Source: Molanna angustata
Lineage: Eukaryota > Arthropoda > Insecta > Trichoptera > Molannidae
NCBI GenBank assembly: GCA_963576475.1
Contig: OY754987.1
Span: 11,340,847 to 11,404,846, forward strand
Direction: 5' to 3'
Length of the DNA stretch: 64,000 nt
Shown: one piece after another, positions 1-11,164 of the stretch
Position numbering within the stretch: the stretch's first letter is position 1
How the letters are laid out: every line of letters begins with the position of its first letter
Made by a program: the position numbers and the translations under genes
The notes under the pieces: model-generated
The model's input: only the letters and a program-made list of their open reading frames with translations
Told to the model about the DNA's origin: nothing
The model's database searches: none

Positions 1-391
1 GCATTTCAGGTGTTAGTTTTGGCTTTTTCACTGGGCGATAACATTTGAGGTCCATTTCCACCAATCTTCGTCTCAATGTACGATCAGATATATTGACTCC
101 TGTGGTCTGCAAAATAGATTTTATTACTTTTCGAGGCTTCTGTCTATTTTCTAGAGCAACATTTCTGATTTTTCTTTCTGTTCGCGGAGTAGTAATGCGC
201 TTTCGTCCACATTTTCCTATTCGAGATGGTTCAAGGGGTACATTTCCTTTCATTTGCCTACTTATTTTGTGCACAGAATATTGAGAAACATTGGTAAGTG
301 TGGCAATTTCTCGTTGACTGTATTCACAGTGACCAAGAAGGGTTGCAATTTTAGATTTTTTTCTTGGAGTGAGGTCACAAGATCTTCCCAT
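1..391 (-). CDS. Tc1-like transposase, N-terminal part (runs off window)
   Basis: The minus strand reads from an ATG at 391-389 without a stop to the window edge, about 130 residues. The product opens MGRSCDLTPRKKSKIATLLG and continues with a helix-turn-helix (YSQREIATLTNVSQYSVHKI, about residues 24-43). A basic linker (GRKRITTPRTERKIR) and a second DNA-binding half (VNISDRTLRRRLVEMDLK) follow. This bipartite paired-like domain is how Tc1-family cut-and-paste transposases bind their inverted repeats. The DDE catalytic part would lie left of position 1, so whether the copy is intact cannot be judged. A possible 5' UTR intron lies just upstream: GTAAAC donor at 514 and TTTTAG acceptor at 394 on the minus strand, 121 nt. 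No inverted repeat was recognised to its right. Confidence 0.8.
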   Translation of the reverse strand, partial: MGRSCDLTPRKKSKIATLLGHCEYSQREIATLTNVSQYSVHKISRQMKGNVPLEPSRIGKCGRKRITTPRTERKIRNVALENRQKPRKVIKSILQTTGVNISDRTLRRRLVEMDLKCYRPVKKPKLTPEM

Positions 392-721
392 TTCTAAAAT
401 AAACCAAAAAATTCTGAAATTCAGCATACATTTAGAAAATAATTTATCAAAATCGTAATAATTTGATAAGTAGTATAATTGTGATAAATATTTAGTAATA
501 AATATTAGGTTTACCTGTTATTTAAAAAAAAATGTAAGAAACACTCAAACACTGTCTCAAATAAACACAAAATCAATGGGCAAAATATTCCATTAACACC
601 CGCACACTCTGTGAAGACCAATACTAAACTGACATTATCATATCTTGTATGTGACAAACTTCATGTTGATGCTTAAAAAGTGTTGCAAGTACGATAACAA
701 TAATGAAGGGAGTTGCCACAA
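392..721. other. Spacer between Tc1-like and piggyBac-like genes
   Basis: It holds the possible 5' intron of the Tc1-like gene (514-394, minus strand) and AT-rich sequence. No open frame or clear terminal inverted repeat was seen. One transposon end could lie near 660-720, but I could not define it. Confidence 0.4.
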
Positions 722-2837
722 TTAAAAATATACTGATGTGATTCGATTTTGCTGGATAACAGCTAAAAATACAATTATTTTTGCATTTTTTTCCTTTGAT
801 TGTATTAATTTGGCCACCGTCTGTATATTGCCAAGTGTAATAATAACTACACCCAGAATGCTTTTGTGTAACGTGCTTGCACGGTATATTCGACGTTTTT
901 TATGTTTTGGTAGAAGTTCTTCGTATGTTTCATCTGAATCACTGTCCGACGATTCTATGTTTTCTGATATTAATTTTTCCCCTAGTTCCATTTTGAACTC
1001 ACGTATTCCAATGATTCTTTTAATGTCTTTTGTTTTTTCTCTACATTTGTATTGCAAGTAAGAATTTACCACAGCCAAATCAAGCATGTGAGAAATAAAA
1101 CGAATTGTCCATTTCTTTGTCCTGCTTCGTGAGGGACACACTGCGAGCATACGATCTACTAAATCAACGCCACCCATATTATCGTTATATTCTTTGATCA
1201 CTTCAGGGCGATGTATTTTTTCAAATTGTCTCTGCTTTTTAGACCATCTATCACATTGGTCTGTATTTTCGCCTGATAAATGTGTTGAGAGCATCAATAC
1301 TGGCTTGCTATCCATCCAGCGTGTTACTGCGAACTTTCCGTCTGCACGAAATTTTATTTCGGAACTTCCTCTTTGTTTTTTTTTAAAAGTTTTTTCATCT
1401 TCTAAAACACAATCTATTGGGAGACGGTTTCTCATAATTGTACCTGTCATGTAAAATCCTCTTTTAAGTAATTCTTCGCCAAGTTTTACTGACGTAAAAA
1501 AACGATCAAAAAATAGCTGATGTCCAGGTACCAAAGAAGATATCAGATTTAAAATCGTTGCTTCACCAAGGCCATAGCCTGATTGTCTGAGTTCTTGGAA
1601 TGTATTTCCTCCTTGATAAATTTCCATATCAAGAACTTGTCCACTAGGTGTAGCAAGGACAAATACTTTGAGACCCAGAGGATTTGGTTTGTTTGGATTA
1701 TACTGCCTAATTGCACAATGACCACTAAAAGGTATGATCATTTCATCTGCAGATAACTTTGTTGTTCGATATTGTTTAAGACATCCTTGGCGTATTTTTT
1801 CAAATAGCGGTCTTACTTTCCAGATCTTGTCTCTAGTTCTTTCCTCGTCCGATATATCATGATCAAAAACAACTTTCAATGAAGTTCTGATTGTATAGAA
1901 TCGAGAACGAGACATGGCCGAAGATATAAGCGTCTGTTTCCACTTTGAAGACCAATACATGTCGATTTGTGGGTATTGAAGAGTGGACATTACGAATGTT
2001 ATTCCAATGAAGACTTTTAATTCCTTCAGAGTCAAATTAAGTGTTCGTCCATTCGATAAAACAGCTGATCGATTTGTGCAATCAACCATGATTTGAAGTA
2101 GTTCCTCATCCACATACTGTTCAAAATATTGTTCGAAATTCCAATCATCGTCCTGAATCGGTAAATATGCAGGTTGATATATACTTTGCACTACTGGAGT
2201 TAATAATAATTGTCCTGTCCATGCATTTGTTGCTGTTGGTTGTGCTTGAATATTTCTTCGAGTTGTTAATCTTCGTGGTCCATGAGAGCCTCTACGTCTT
2301 CTGTGAAAAGATGAAGGGCGTCTAATAATTGAACTAGATAATTCTGGAAACGTTTCTAGTGTTGGAAACGTTTCTAGTGAATCGCAGGAGCTCGATGTGT
2401 CACTATTTGGCACCAGCTGACGACGTTCTGATCTAGATTCCGGCAAATTAACAAATGTTGGATCCTCACCTTCATCATCTGATGAAAAATCAACGTCAGA
2501 CTCGTTTAGTAGACCAAGTATTTCTTCATCATTCAAACCTAGACAATACAAAAATATATGATTTGACTGAAAGGTTCCTACATATAGAACATAAAAATTA
2601 TCAGAACATGTAGGTACCCTGCAGGGTACCTTTATATAGGACATAAAAATATACATGGCTGTGAATTGTAAGAAAACAAGTTTTATTTGAAAATACACTT
2701 TTATATTGCTGCTTTGAATAGTAAATATAAATTTAGAAAAGAATATCATGAAAAAAAATGCAAGATTAACGTGATAACAATGAATTAAACTTACCTTTGT
2801 GCAGCAGCACACGCGCACGTTTGCCACTTGACGACAT
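722..2837 (-). CDS. piggyBac-type transposase with one intron
   Basis: An uninterrupted minus-strand frame of 707 codons includes all the landmarks of a DDE_Tnp_1_7 (piggyBac) transposase. These are an acidic N-terminal region, a first catalytic Asp in SADEMIIPFSGH, a second in HQLFFDRFFTS and a third in NDNMGGVDLVDRML. The first ~100 residues of the raw frame are hydrophobic and look like intron. A better model starts at the ATG 2837-2835 (MSSSGKRARVLLHK), splices at a GTAAGT donor (exon ends 2795) to a TAG acceptor (exon resumes 2538), and joins in phase to GLNDEEILGLLNE. That gives 619 aa, near the 594 aa of canonical piggyBac, with the Asp residues at about 275, 356 and 472. The usual Cys-rich C-terminal zinc-binding tail is not visible; the C-terminus is hydrophobic and basic. 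No TTAA-flanked inverted ends were identified. The gene could be an element or a domesticated copy. Confidence 0.85.
2539..2794 (-). other. Predicted intron in piggyBac-type gene
   Basis: 256 nt, GTAAGT at the 5' side and TTGTCTAG at the 3' side, phase 1. It is AT-rich and translates to a Phe/Ile-rich stretch unlike any transposase. Removing it gives a piggyBac-like acidic start in frame. Confidence 0.7.
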
Positions 2838-2856
2838 TTTGACATTACTGATGTGA

Positions 2857-3721
2857 CAAATTGGTATAATTTATTTGTTAAAGCTTTGTCTATAAACCAT
2901 AGATGTCGCTGGTGATAAAAAAAAACTTTATAAAAATTGATCTTTGGTCACAGATTTTATTATTTCTTATGTTCTAAGGGTAGGACAAATTCAGGGAGGA
3001 GGTTACGTAGTGCTTTGGTCTGAGCAGCTTTTGTTTTGCTTTTTATATGTATAGTCAAGTTTGTATGTATTTTTAATTTGTATTTTTTTGTGTTTGTCCT
3101 ATTGATTAATGTTTGGAGTTTTCACTGGTCCACTAACTAAACAATGCATTGTTGATTTTTTTTATAAATTGTATTGAATGTTTAACTCTCTATGAAGAAT
3201 AAATTAAATAAAAAAAAAATTGGTAAATTCTTTGTTTTTGGAAGTCTGATAAAAACATACATAGGTCACAACACTCACAACTAAAGAGAGAAGGACAAAC
3301 GTATGTAGTATATTTTTTAATTATTCATTTCTTCGAGTCGATAAGAAAAGGCTACTGTAATAAAATTGTTGAATCTTTATTTTAAAATAGACGGTCCAGA
3401 ATTATATCATGCCTTATAACATATTCATTCAAACATGATATTTATAGAAATATAATGTTATATGTTGAATAAACTCGTTATACGTGAAAACGCAAATGTA
3501 AACAACGGCGCTTACACCGCTTCATTTAGTAAAAGTTTACACAGCGAATTAAGAAGTCGTTTATTCGTTATTAAATGTTGTTATAATTATGTATATACAA
3601 ACAAGAACACAATGTATCATTTGATAAACAAACATACAAACAATTTGTTTCAACAATACAACAAACAATATACCAATGTATGTACGTTGTTGATGATATA
3701 CATAGGTATTGATTTTAGCTA
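2857..3721 (+). repeat. LINE-type 3' end remnant and unassigned AT-rich DNA
   Basis: About 3000-3220 looks like a LINE 3' UTR: T-rich, a short palindrome ACAATGCATTGT (3141-3152), then an A-rich tail at about 3198-3219. No coding sequence is attached. 3223-3721 holds nothing I recognise; the open frame at 3462-3746 has no protein-like features. Confidence 0.35.
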
Positions 3722-4376
3722 TGTACTAGTTATATGTAACATATAAGATACAACAGACTGTCTATGGCGAAAATATTTACCTATGGTTGAAGAAAATGTA
3801 TTATAAACCCTTAAATGTATGTATGTAAAGATGGTATAGTATGGAGGTTAGTACTTTTTCCTAACCAGAATATGAAAACAACTCATGTATCGAGATTTTA
3901 AGTATCAAACTATTGAGAGTCCCCGTAGATAATATGGATTCTGCCATACAAATTGAATGAAACGATATCACTAATGTCAATTTTTACAAAAATTGTGATA
4001 TACTAGTACAGTGTTAGAATTTTTTATAGAAAATTAAATTATCTAGTTAGGGTGCTTTGAGGTTTCTCAATATTTAAAAAGAAGTCAGTTGAAGGCACCA
4101 TAATGAGCCATTTAAAAAAAAGTCTGTTAACGGCACCAAAAAAAGTTTGAGGATGTCTGGAACTTTTTCACTTAAAAATTTTTCTGCCTTGTAGCTTTCA
4201 TGGTTTTTGAGATATATGGAAAAACAATATAATTGAAAATTCAAGAGTCGATAACCCCTGACTGGACGTAAATCACAAATTGTGTGTATAACAGTTTAGT
4301 AGAGGGGGCACACAGACATACAAAAAATACATAAAATGTTCTACTCCGAATTCTGAATTAATCCATAGTACATTAC
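3722..4376 (-). mobile_element. Helentron-like element family 1, degenerate copy (H1)
   Basis: It is homologous to the full copies at 38812-39860 and 57127-58150. Shared segments are the 3' hairpin next to CTAGT (here at 3722-3745), the 'tatggaggt' block, the 'gataacccctgactg' block and the 'ctactccgaattctga' block near 4340. The 5' terminal repeat is lost or diverged. The 3' hairpin has changed from CATGT/ACATG to TATATGT/ACATATA and still pairs. Confidence 0.55.
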
Positions 4377-4774
4377 ATAGTTAAACTTTTTTTAACAATT
4401 TGTAAGCACGTATTGTTTAACCTCTTGGCGAAATATTTATTTTAACTGTGTTTAAGTAAGAAAAAGGGCACTACATAGTGACTAACATATATAAGAAAGA
4501 GTGCTCATACATATTAATTAGTAAAATAAGTGATAAATAGTGGAAAATAATATTTGTTCGTATAAAATTGCCATAGATAAAGTATTGAATCTAAGGGTAT
4601 TTATTTGTTGTGACAATAAATATACATTATATTCAGGAACGGTATCAACGAGTGCCTACCTACCGTTCGGGCGAAGTATACCGACCTGCCAGTGTAAGAT
4701 ACCAATACATTAACACAAAAATCAGGGCTGTGCAATCTCACATTAAATACAATATTTATATTGTTCTTTTGAAT

Positions 4775-5461
4775 ATGGATGCCTTGAATTTTATCTCCGT
4801 TGCTAAGGATGCAATTATAAATCTAACAAACGTAATGTTGAACCCAAATAATAAATTCAATAAGGAACAAATAGCGAAAATAATGCCGGAGTCTAATACT
4901 ATTATGGCGGCTATCTCACAAGTGGCCGCTGTGATGGCAAAAATGGAAGGTGAACTTAGCATTTTTAAAAGTACACAAATTCAGCCAAATAAAATTAATT
5001 CAGATCTGTGCGAAACTCTTATTGAAATGGAGGAGAGAAAGGAAAAATCAAAGAATGTAATTTTTATGAATATACCGGAAAGTGATTTGTCTCAAGAGGA
5101 AAACTTGAAATATGATTCTAGTAAAATTATATCTGCCATTAAAAAAATTGACGATATACCTACTCAAAACATTAAGATTCACAGATTGGGACCAAAGAAG
5201 AGCGGGATCATCAGACCTATCAAAGTCGAGTTTCAGGACTCTTTCCAAGCTAAATATATTTTGCAGAATAAGTTCAAAGTAACTGATGGGATTAAAATCA
5301 AACCGGATATGACGTTAGCTCAGAGAAATTATTTAAAAGATCTAAGAATTGAACTAGAGCATCGCAAGAATAATGGGGAACCAAATCTTACAATAAAATA
5401 TATTCGTTCAGTACCGAAAATAGTTCCTCAGCACCAACCAAAAAACCACACAAAAGACTAA
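4775..5461 (+). CDS. LINE-1 ORF1 protein (nucleic-acid-binding)
   Basis: 228 codons from the ATG at 4775 (MDALNFISVAKDAIINLTNV). The frame stays open upstream to 4610, but those 55 residues look like leader. The protein has a heptad-like region in the first half (about residues 40-100, with EMEERKEKSKNVIFMNIPES). A C-terminal fold follows, like that of L1/CR1-type ORF1 proteins: 'KIHRLG', then 'RPIKVEF' and 'KPDMTLAQRNYLKDLRIELE'. In such elements ORF1 coats the RNA as a chaperone. No CCHC knuckle is present. The stop TAA (5459-5461) overlaps the ORF2 reading frame. Confidence 0.7.
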   Translation: MDALNFISVAKDAIINLTNVMLNPNNKFNKEQIAKIMPESNTIMAAISQVAAVMAKMEGELSIFKSTQIQPNKINSDLCETLIEMEERKEKSKNVIFMNIPESDLSQEENLKYDSSKIISAIKKIDDIPTQNIKIHRLGPKKSGIIRPIKVEFQDSFQAKYILQNKFKVTDGIKIKPDMTLAQRNYLKDLRIELEHRKNNGEPNLTIKYIRSVPKIVPQHQPKNHTKD

Positions 5462-8197
5462 ATAATAGTTTTTACTATCAAAACGTCAGAGGAATTCGGA
5501 CCAAACTTGACACATTAAGGTTAGCTATTTCATCATCTATATATGAAGCTATAATATTCACTGAAACTTGGTTACATCCCGATATAAACACCGCTGAACT
5601 GGGTATGTCGAACTACAATGTTTATCGAAATGACAGAAGTCCATATATCAACGACGTCCTTAATATAAACAGAAGAGGAGGTGGTGTTCTGATTGCAGTT
5701 GCGAAAAACATAGTATCCAAACGGTTGACTACAAAAAACAGTGATGTTGAGCACTTATTTGTTACTATCAATACAGGCAAAGATAAAATTATTTTAGGAT
5801 GTGTTTATATTCCACCTCAATCAGATATAACTATTTATACTAAACATTTCGAGGACATTGAACTTTTACAGACAAAGTATCCAAATGTGAAAATAGTAAT
5901 AGCTGGTGATTATAACTTACCGAACTTAATATGGAACAGTGATGAAAGTGTCTCTATGGGAGTCCAAAATGTACATTTGTCATTAATCGAAAGAGAAGTT
6001 GTTAGCATGTCAAATTTTAATAACTTAACTCAAATAAATACTATAAAGAATTTCAGAGATCGTACACTGGATTTGGTGTTTGCAAATTTAAACGGTATTT
6101 CAGTGTCAATTTCTAATGATATAATTTTACCAGTAGACGATTATCACCCTCCTTTAAATATTTGTATATCATTTGAAAAAATAGCAAATATTCAAAGTAA
6201 TAAATCTTTTTATAATTATAATAAAGCTGATTTCATCAAAATCAATGAATGTCTTGGTTCTATTGATTGGTCTTTTTTGAAACAGGGTAATATTAATGAA
6301 AACTTAAATATATTTTATACCATTGTTCACAATACAATTGAACAATTTGTACCGTGTGTTAAGTGTAAAAATAGTACTTTTCCTAAATGGTTTAATAAAG
6401 ATTTAATTGATCTTATTATATTAAAAAAAAATGTCATAAGAAGTATAAGATCTCTAAATCTATTACAGACTATATACAATTTCATTCTATTAGACGTCAG
6501 TGTAACGTGTCTTCTAAACGGTGTTACAATGAATACATAAAAAATGTGGAGAATTCGATAAAAAATAATGACGTCAATATTCTATGGAACTACTCTAAGT
6601 CACTAAAGAGAAACGAATTGGATGTACCGGCAAATATGTGTTATAACGGCAGATTTGAAAACAAAGTCGAAAATATAGTTAATCTGTTTGCATCTTTCTT
6701 CAAAAGTGTTTATGACTCTGAAATTGACAAGAATGAAGTTCCTAACTTTTTCTCTGATTTTAATTTGCAAATATCGCGGGTCCGTATTGAGGTGGATGAG
6801 GTTGAATCAATCATAAAAAAAATAGATTTAAAAAAAAACCCTGGACCTGACAGAATACCACCCATTTTCCTCAAAAATTGTATGTACACTATATCATATT
6901 CACTTTACTTAATCTTTAACATGTCACTGACAACTGGTATTTTCCCAATTGAATGGAAAAATAGTTTTACTACACCAATCTTCAAGAAGGGCGACAAAAC
7001 GGATATATGTAACTATAGACCTGTTTGTATACAGTCAACAATACCAAAAATTTTTGAAAAAATTGTTTTAGAAAAAATAGTATTCAAAATTAACGGAATA
7101 ATTACGAACAATCAGCATGGATTTATAGCAAAACGATCAACCCTAACTAATCTTATGGTTTATGAAAATTTTATAGTTAACGCTTTTGCTAGAAAAACTC
7201 AAGTTGACTCTATATACACGGACAGCTTTTGATAAGGTGTGTCATGTGATATTGCTGAACAAATTAAAGAATTTGGGAATAACAGGTAGCTTTTTGGGAT
7301 GGATTGAGAGCTATCTGTCAAATAGAAAGTTATGTGTCAAGTTAAACGATGTGATCCCTGTGGCATTTACTGCTACTAGTGGTGTGCCACAGGGTTCACA
7401 TTTGGGGACCAATTCTTTTTATTTTGTTTATAAATGATATTGCTGATGTATTTGTTGATGTAGAATTTCTATTATTTGCAGATGATTTGAAAATATTTAA
7501 AATAATTAATAACCGTAATGACTGCTTGAAATTGCAAGAAAATTTAAATAACCTTTCTGATTGGTGTAATCGCAATAAACTTTCTCTCAATACTACTAAA
7601 TGTCAAGTAATTAGATTTTTTAAAATAAAGAAACCCATATTTTGTGATTATAAAATCGATTCAAAAGAGTTAAATGTATTAGAAGAAATTAATGATCTAG
7701 GCGTAATTTTTGATCACAAACTAACTTTTGTTAGCCACATTACTAATATTGTTAATCGTGCGGAAAGACTTTTAGGATTTATAATTAGAATTACAAAAAA
7801 ATTTACAGACATATTTAGTATTCAAATTCTGTTCACATCACTAGTGAGTAGTATTTTAGAGTACAATTCAACAATATGGTCTCCACATTATAACTCTCAT
7901 ATTCAATCTATCGAAAAAGTGCAACGTAGATTTCTTAGATATGTGAATTTTAAGATTTTTATTCCTAGAGATTTAATAGATTACAATGCTCTTCTCCATT
8001 TGACAAATTTATTAAAACTATCAGATCGCAGACAAATATTTGACTTGGTTACTTTACACAGAATAGTTCACTCGAATTTGGATACCCCTGCACTAACAGA
8101 ATTGATTAATTACAATATACCACGACGATCCACTAGACAGACAGCACCATTTTATTACAACAATACACACACACACAGACAGAATATCACTCGCTAA
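5461..8197 (+). pseudogene. LINE-1 ORF2: APE endonuclease and reverse transcriptase, frameshifted
   Basis: The reading starts in frame 1 just after the ORF1 stop (FYYQNVRGIRTKLDTLRLAI). Endonuclease motifs follow: FTETWL, GDYNLP, and DDYHPPL in place of SDH. The frame shifts near 6480 to frame 3, where RT motifs follow (KNPGPDRIPP, NYRPVCIQ, HGFIAKRST). It shifts near 7220 to frame 1 (TAFDKVCHVILL, SGVPQGSHLG) and again near 7408 to frame 2 (GPILFILFIND, LLFADDLKIF and the C-terminal domain to residue NITR). Small indels explain all three breaks. Catalytic FADD is intact. The C-terminus lacks RNase H. There may be no AUG start; translation by reinitiation or frameshift at the ORF1 stop would be typical. 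Confidence 0.8.
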
Positions 8198-8799
8198 TAT
8201 ATAGACTCCATAATACATACTGGAAATTAATATTCTCATTTAGGTGACATTTTTATGCTATCCAAATACAAATATAAACAGACGATATGCACATTTTTTT
8301 ATGAGAGAAACAACCTGTGATATTTCAGTACGGATTTGCATATTTTCGATTGTTAAATGTTTGTTTTTTATATCTTTTTTGTTTATTTATAATTTACATG
8401 ACACTGCTATTTTTTTTTCTATTAATAATACTTTTTTATTTAATTTTAAGGTTGATTTTGAGTCTATATGTACATCTTTTTTTTATGTTTGCATACGTTA
8501 TTTATTTTTTTTTTAATTTTTGAATTTAATGTTTTTTTATTTTTGAATTTACTGTTTTGTTTTTTTTATCCTTATGTTTATCTTTTTTTTATGTTAGCTT
8601 ACATCTATTTTTTTATATTATTTATTATTTTTTGTCTTATTGTTTAGGTTTAAGTTTTTTTGTTTGCCAAGTGGATACCTATTTGCTTTTTTTATTATAT
8701 CTATTGTTATCATTAATATGTGTTTTATCTATGTATGTAAAAGGCATTGTATGCCGTTTAATAATAATAAATAAATAATATATGCTGCAAAAATTCTAA

Positions 8800-8865
8800 G
8801 TGACAAAATATTCCTTCCTAGTACCCGCGTCTTGGCTTAAAATTGTCGACTCATTAAGAAAAACA
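8800..8865 (-). mobile_element. Helentron-like family 1, 5'-end fragment (H2)
   Basis: 'ttccttcctagtacccgcgt', 'cttggctta' and 'gtcgactcatt' match the 5' subterminal block of the copy at 58070-58110. It sits directly beside the 27-bp minisatellite. Confidence 0.45.
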
Positions 8866-8876
8866 ACAATGTGTAA

Positions 8877-9386
8877 AAATTATTGGCGATATCGACTGTG
8901 TAGTAATTATTGGCGATATCGACTGTGTAGTACCTAATTATTGGCGATATCGACTGTGTAGTAATTATTGGCGATATCGACTGTGTAGCAATTATTGGCG
9001 ATATCGACTGTGTAGTAATTATTGGCGATATCGACTGTGCAGTAATTATTGGCGATATCGACTGTGTAGTAATTATTGGCGATATCGACTGTGTAGTAAT
9101 TATTGGCGATATCGACTGTGTAGTAATTATTGGCGATATCGACTGTGTAGCAATTATTGGCGATATCGACTGTGTAGTAATTATTGGCGATATCGACTGT
9201 GCAGTAATTATTGGCGATATCGACTGTGTAGTAATTATTGGCGATATCGACTGTGTAGTAATTATTGGCGATATCGACTGTGCAGTAATTATTGGCGATA
9301 TCGACTGTGTAGTAATTTTTGGCGATATCGACTGTGTAGTAATTATTGGCGATAACGACTGTGTAGTAATTATTGGCGATATCGAC
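8877..9386 (+). repeat. 27-bp minisatellite, about 19 copies
   Basis: Tandem repeat with unit AATTATTGGCGATATCGACT followed by GTGTAGT. Units are near-identical, with rare changes (GCAG or GCAA for GTAG, one ATATC to ATAAC, one 4-bp insertion near 8935). Each unit contains the palindrome CGATATCG. There are no spacers, so this is not a CRISPR array. Confidence 0.95.
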
Positions 9387-10026
9387 TTAAATACCTACAT
9401 GATTAGTAATTTATTATAACATGTCGTTTATTGTCAATGTATTTAGAGTAAATAGCATTGTTTTGTAAATGAATTTATACAAACAAATAAAATACAAGCA
9501 TTACAAAAAAATATCGATCTCTAAAGGATCATTTTCAGCAAAAATGCGAGGGGACAACCCCTTCAGCACGACATTTCAGCACGACACATTTTCAGCACGA
9601 TTTCACCATTAACATACTAAAATAAAAATAAAAGTGACAAAAATTCTATAAAAGTAAAAAGTTTCACATAATTTATTCTTAAAATAAAATACCGCATTGG
9701 TATTATTAGAAATTTATCGAAACAAAATATATTTATATTTATTCAATTGCTGTTTACTTATCATAACAACGAATTATTATTTTTGCTTCCATATCATGAA
9801 TAAGATTTACATTTAGAGTTTTTACGTATGATGGTATTTTTATAGGTAGGTATTTCATTTTTATTAAACGAAAATGAACGCAAAATTATTTCGACGGTTT
9901 TTTCTATTTGGACTATTTCAATTGTCAAAATGAATGTCCGATCATCCGAGAAATTCATCAATAATTCATTAGTGACATCGTGTATTCATTATGAATAAAA
10001 TACAATTTATATAAAAATATATTTTT
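9387..10026. other. AT-rich spacer
   Basis: No gene seen. A short direct repeat of TTCAGCACGA occurs three times at about 9558-9601. The rest is unassigned. Confidence 0.5.
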
Positions 10027-10535
<509 letters not shown>

Positions 10536-10539
10536 AAGT

Positions 10540-10745
10540 ATCTGACTGTTGATCAGTTGGTTGGGTATCTGACTGCTAATCTAAAGGTCCCGGGTTCGAA
10601 TTCCGATGGAGACACAGTTTTAAATTGTGTTTCAGACTGGATCTGTGAGACGATTAATAAAGTAAGTCTCCAGTATGTGGCAACTTGTTATTAGGTGCGT
10701 GTTAAATTATTATTTGACATAGTACGTGTTAGTTACCCGAGAAGT
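10540..10745 (+). mobile_element. tRNA-derived SINE family A, copy 1
   Basis: A tRNA-like head has a box A-like 'gatcagttggttgggtatc' and a B box 'GGTTCGAATTC' (10592-10602) that fit an RNA polymerase III promoter. A unique body ('gagacgattaataa', 'gtctccagtatgtggcaact') and a TAAA-repeat tail follow. Copies at 51040-51215 and 53885-54045 (minus strand) share the head, the 'tctgactgct' block and the body. Confidence 0.8.
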
Positions 10746-10747
10746 AA

Positions 10748-10838
<91 letters not shown>

Positions 10839-10842
10839 ATAC

Positions 10843-10885
<43 letters not shown>

Positions 10886-10886
10886 G

Positions 10887-10921
<35 letters not shown>

Positions 10922-10926
10922 ATATA

Positions 10927-11005
<79 letters not shown>

Positions 11006-11006
11006 A
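10746..11006 (+). repeat. (TAAA)n tract, expanded SINE tail
   Basis: About 260 bp of AAAT/TAAA, starting directly at the SINE 3' end, with a few interruptions (ACTAAAT, AAGTAAA, AATATAA). Its six-frame reading YLFIYLFI is not a protein. Confidence 0.95.
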
Positions 11007-11164
11007 TACTTTGTGAAGTGACTTGCGACTTGATAGTGCGACTTGATTGTGAATAAAAGAGTGGGTTAGTTAGTGGGTACAATTTATTCTGAGATTGTTT
11101 GACGGTATGTTTATTTATTTTACATATTTATTCAATCCTATAAAAATAATACTGTAAATAATAC

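Larger units (their letters stand above)
4490..8779 (+). mobile_element. LINE-1: non-LTR retrotransposon with ORF1 and broken ORF2
   Basis: Near-complete LINE on the plus strand: 5' leader, ORF1, then endonuclease and reverse transcriptase in an ORF2 that overlaps the ORF1 stop, a T-rich 3' UTR of about 540 bp, a small hairpin (GGCAT-tgt-ATGCC, 8743-8755) and a short AATAAATAA tail (8757-8779). The exact 5' end is not visible; 4490 is a rough guess. The layout (APE endonuclease, no RNase H, microsatellite-like tail) fits the CR1/Jockey/Daphne group, but I cannot assign the clade. It is probably inactive because ORF2 has three frame breaks. Confidence 0.8.

Noticed and set aside
722..2845. Taking the full 707-aa frame as the piggyBac protein
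   Set aside because: The first ~100 residues are Phe/Ile-rich and bounded by good splice sites; a spliced 619-aa product is more likely.
3462..3746. 94-aa open frame as a gene
   Set aside because: Asn/Tyr-rich AT-driven translation, no domain, no neighbour support.
8877..9386. CRISPR-like array
   Set aside because: Units are contiguous with no unique spacers, and the genome is eukaryotic; it is a minisatellite.
10729..11082. YLFIYLFI-repeat open frame, and the Cys-Val repeat frame at 10137-10334
   Set aside because: Translations of TAAA and GT microsatellites.
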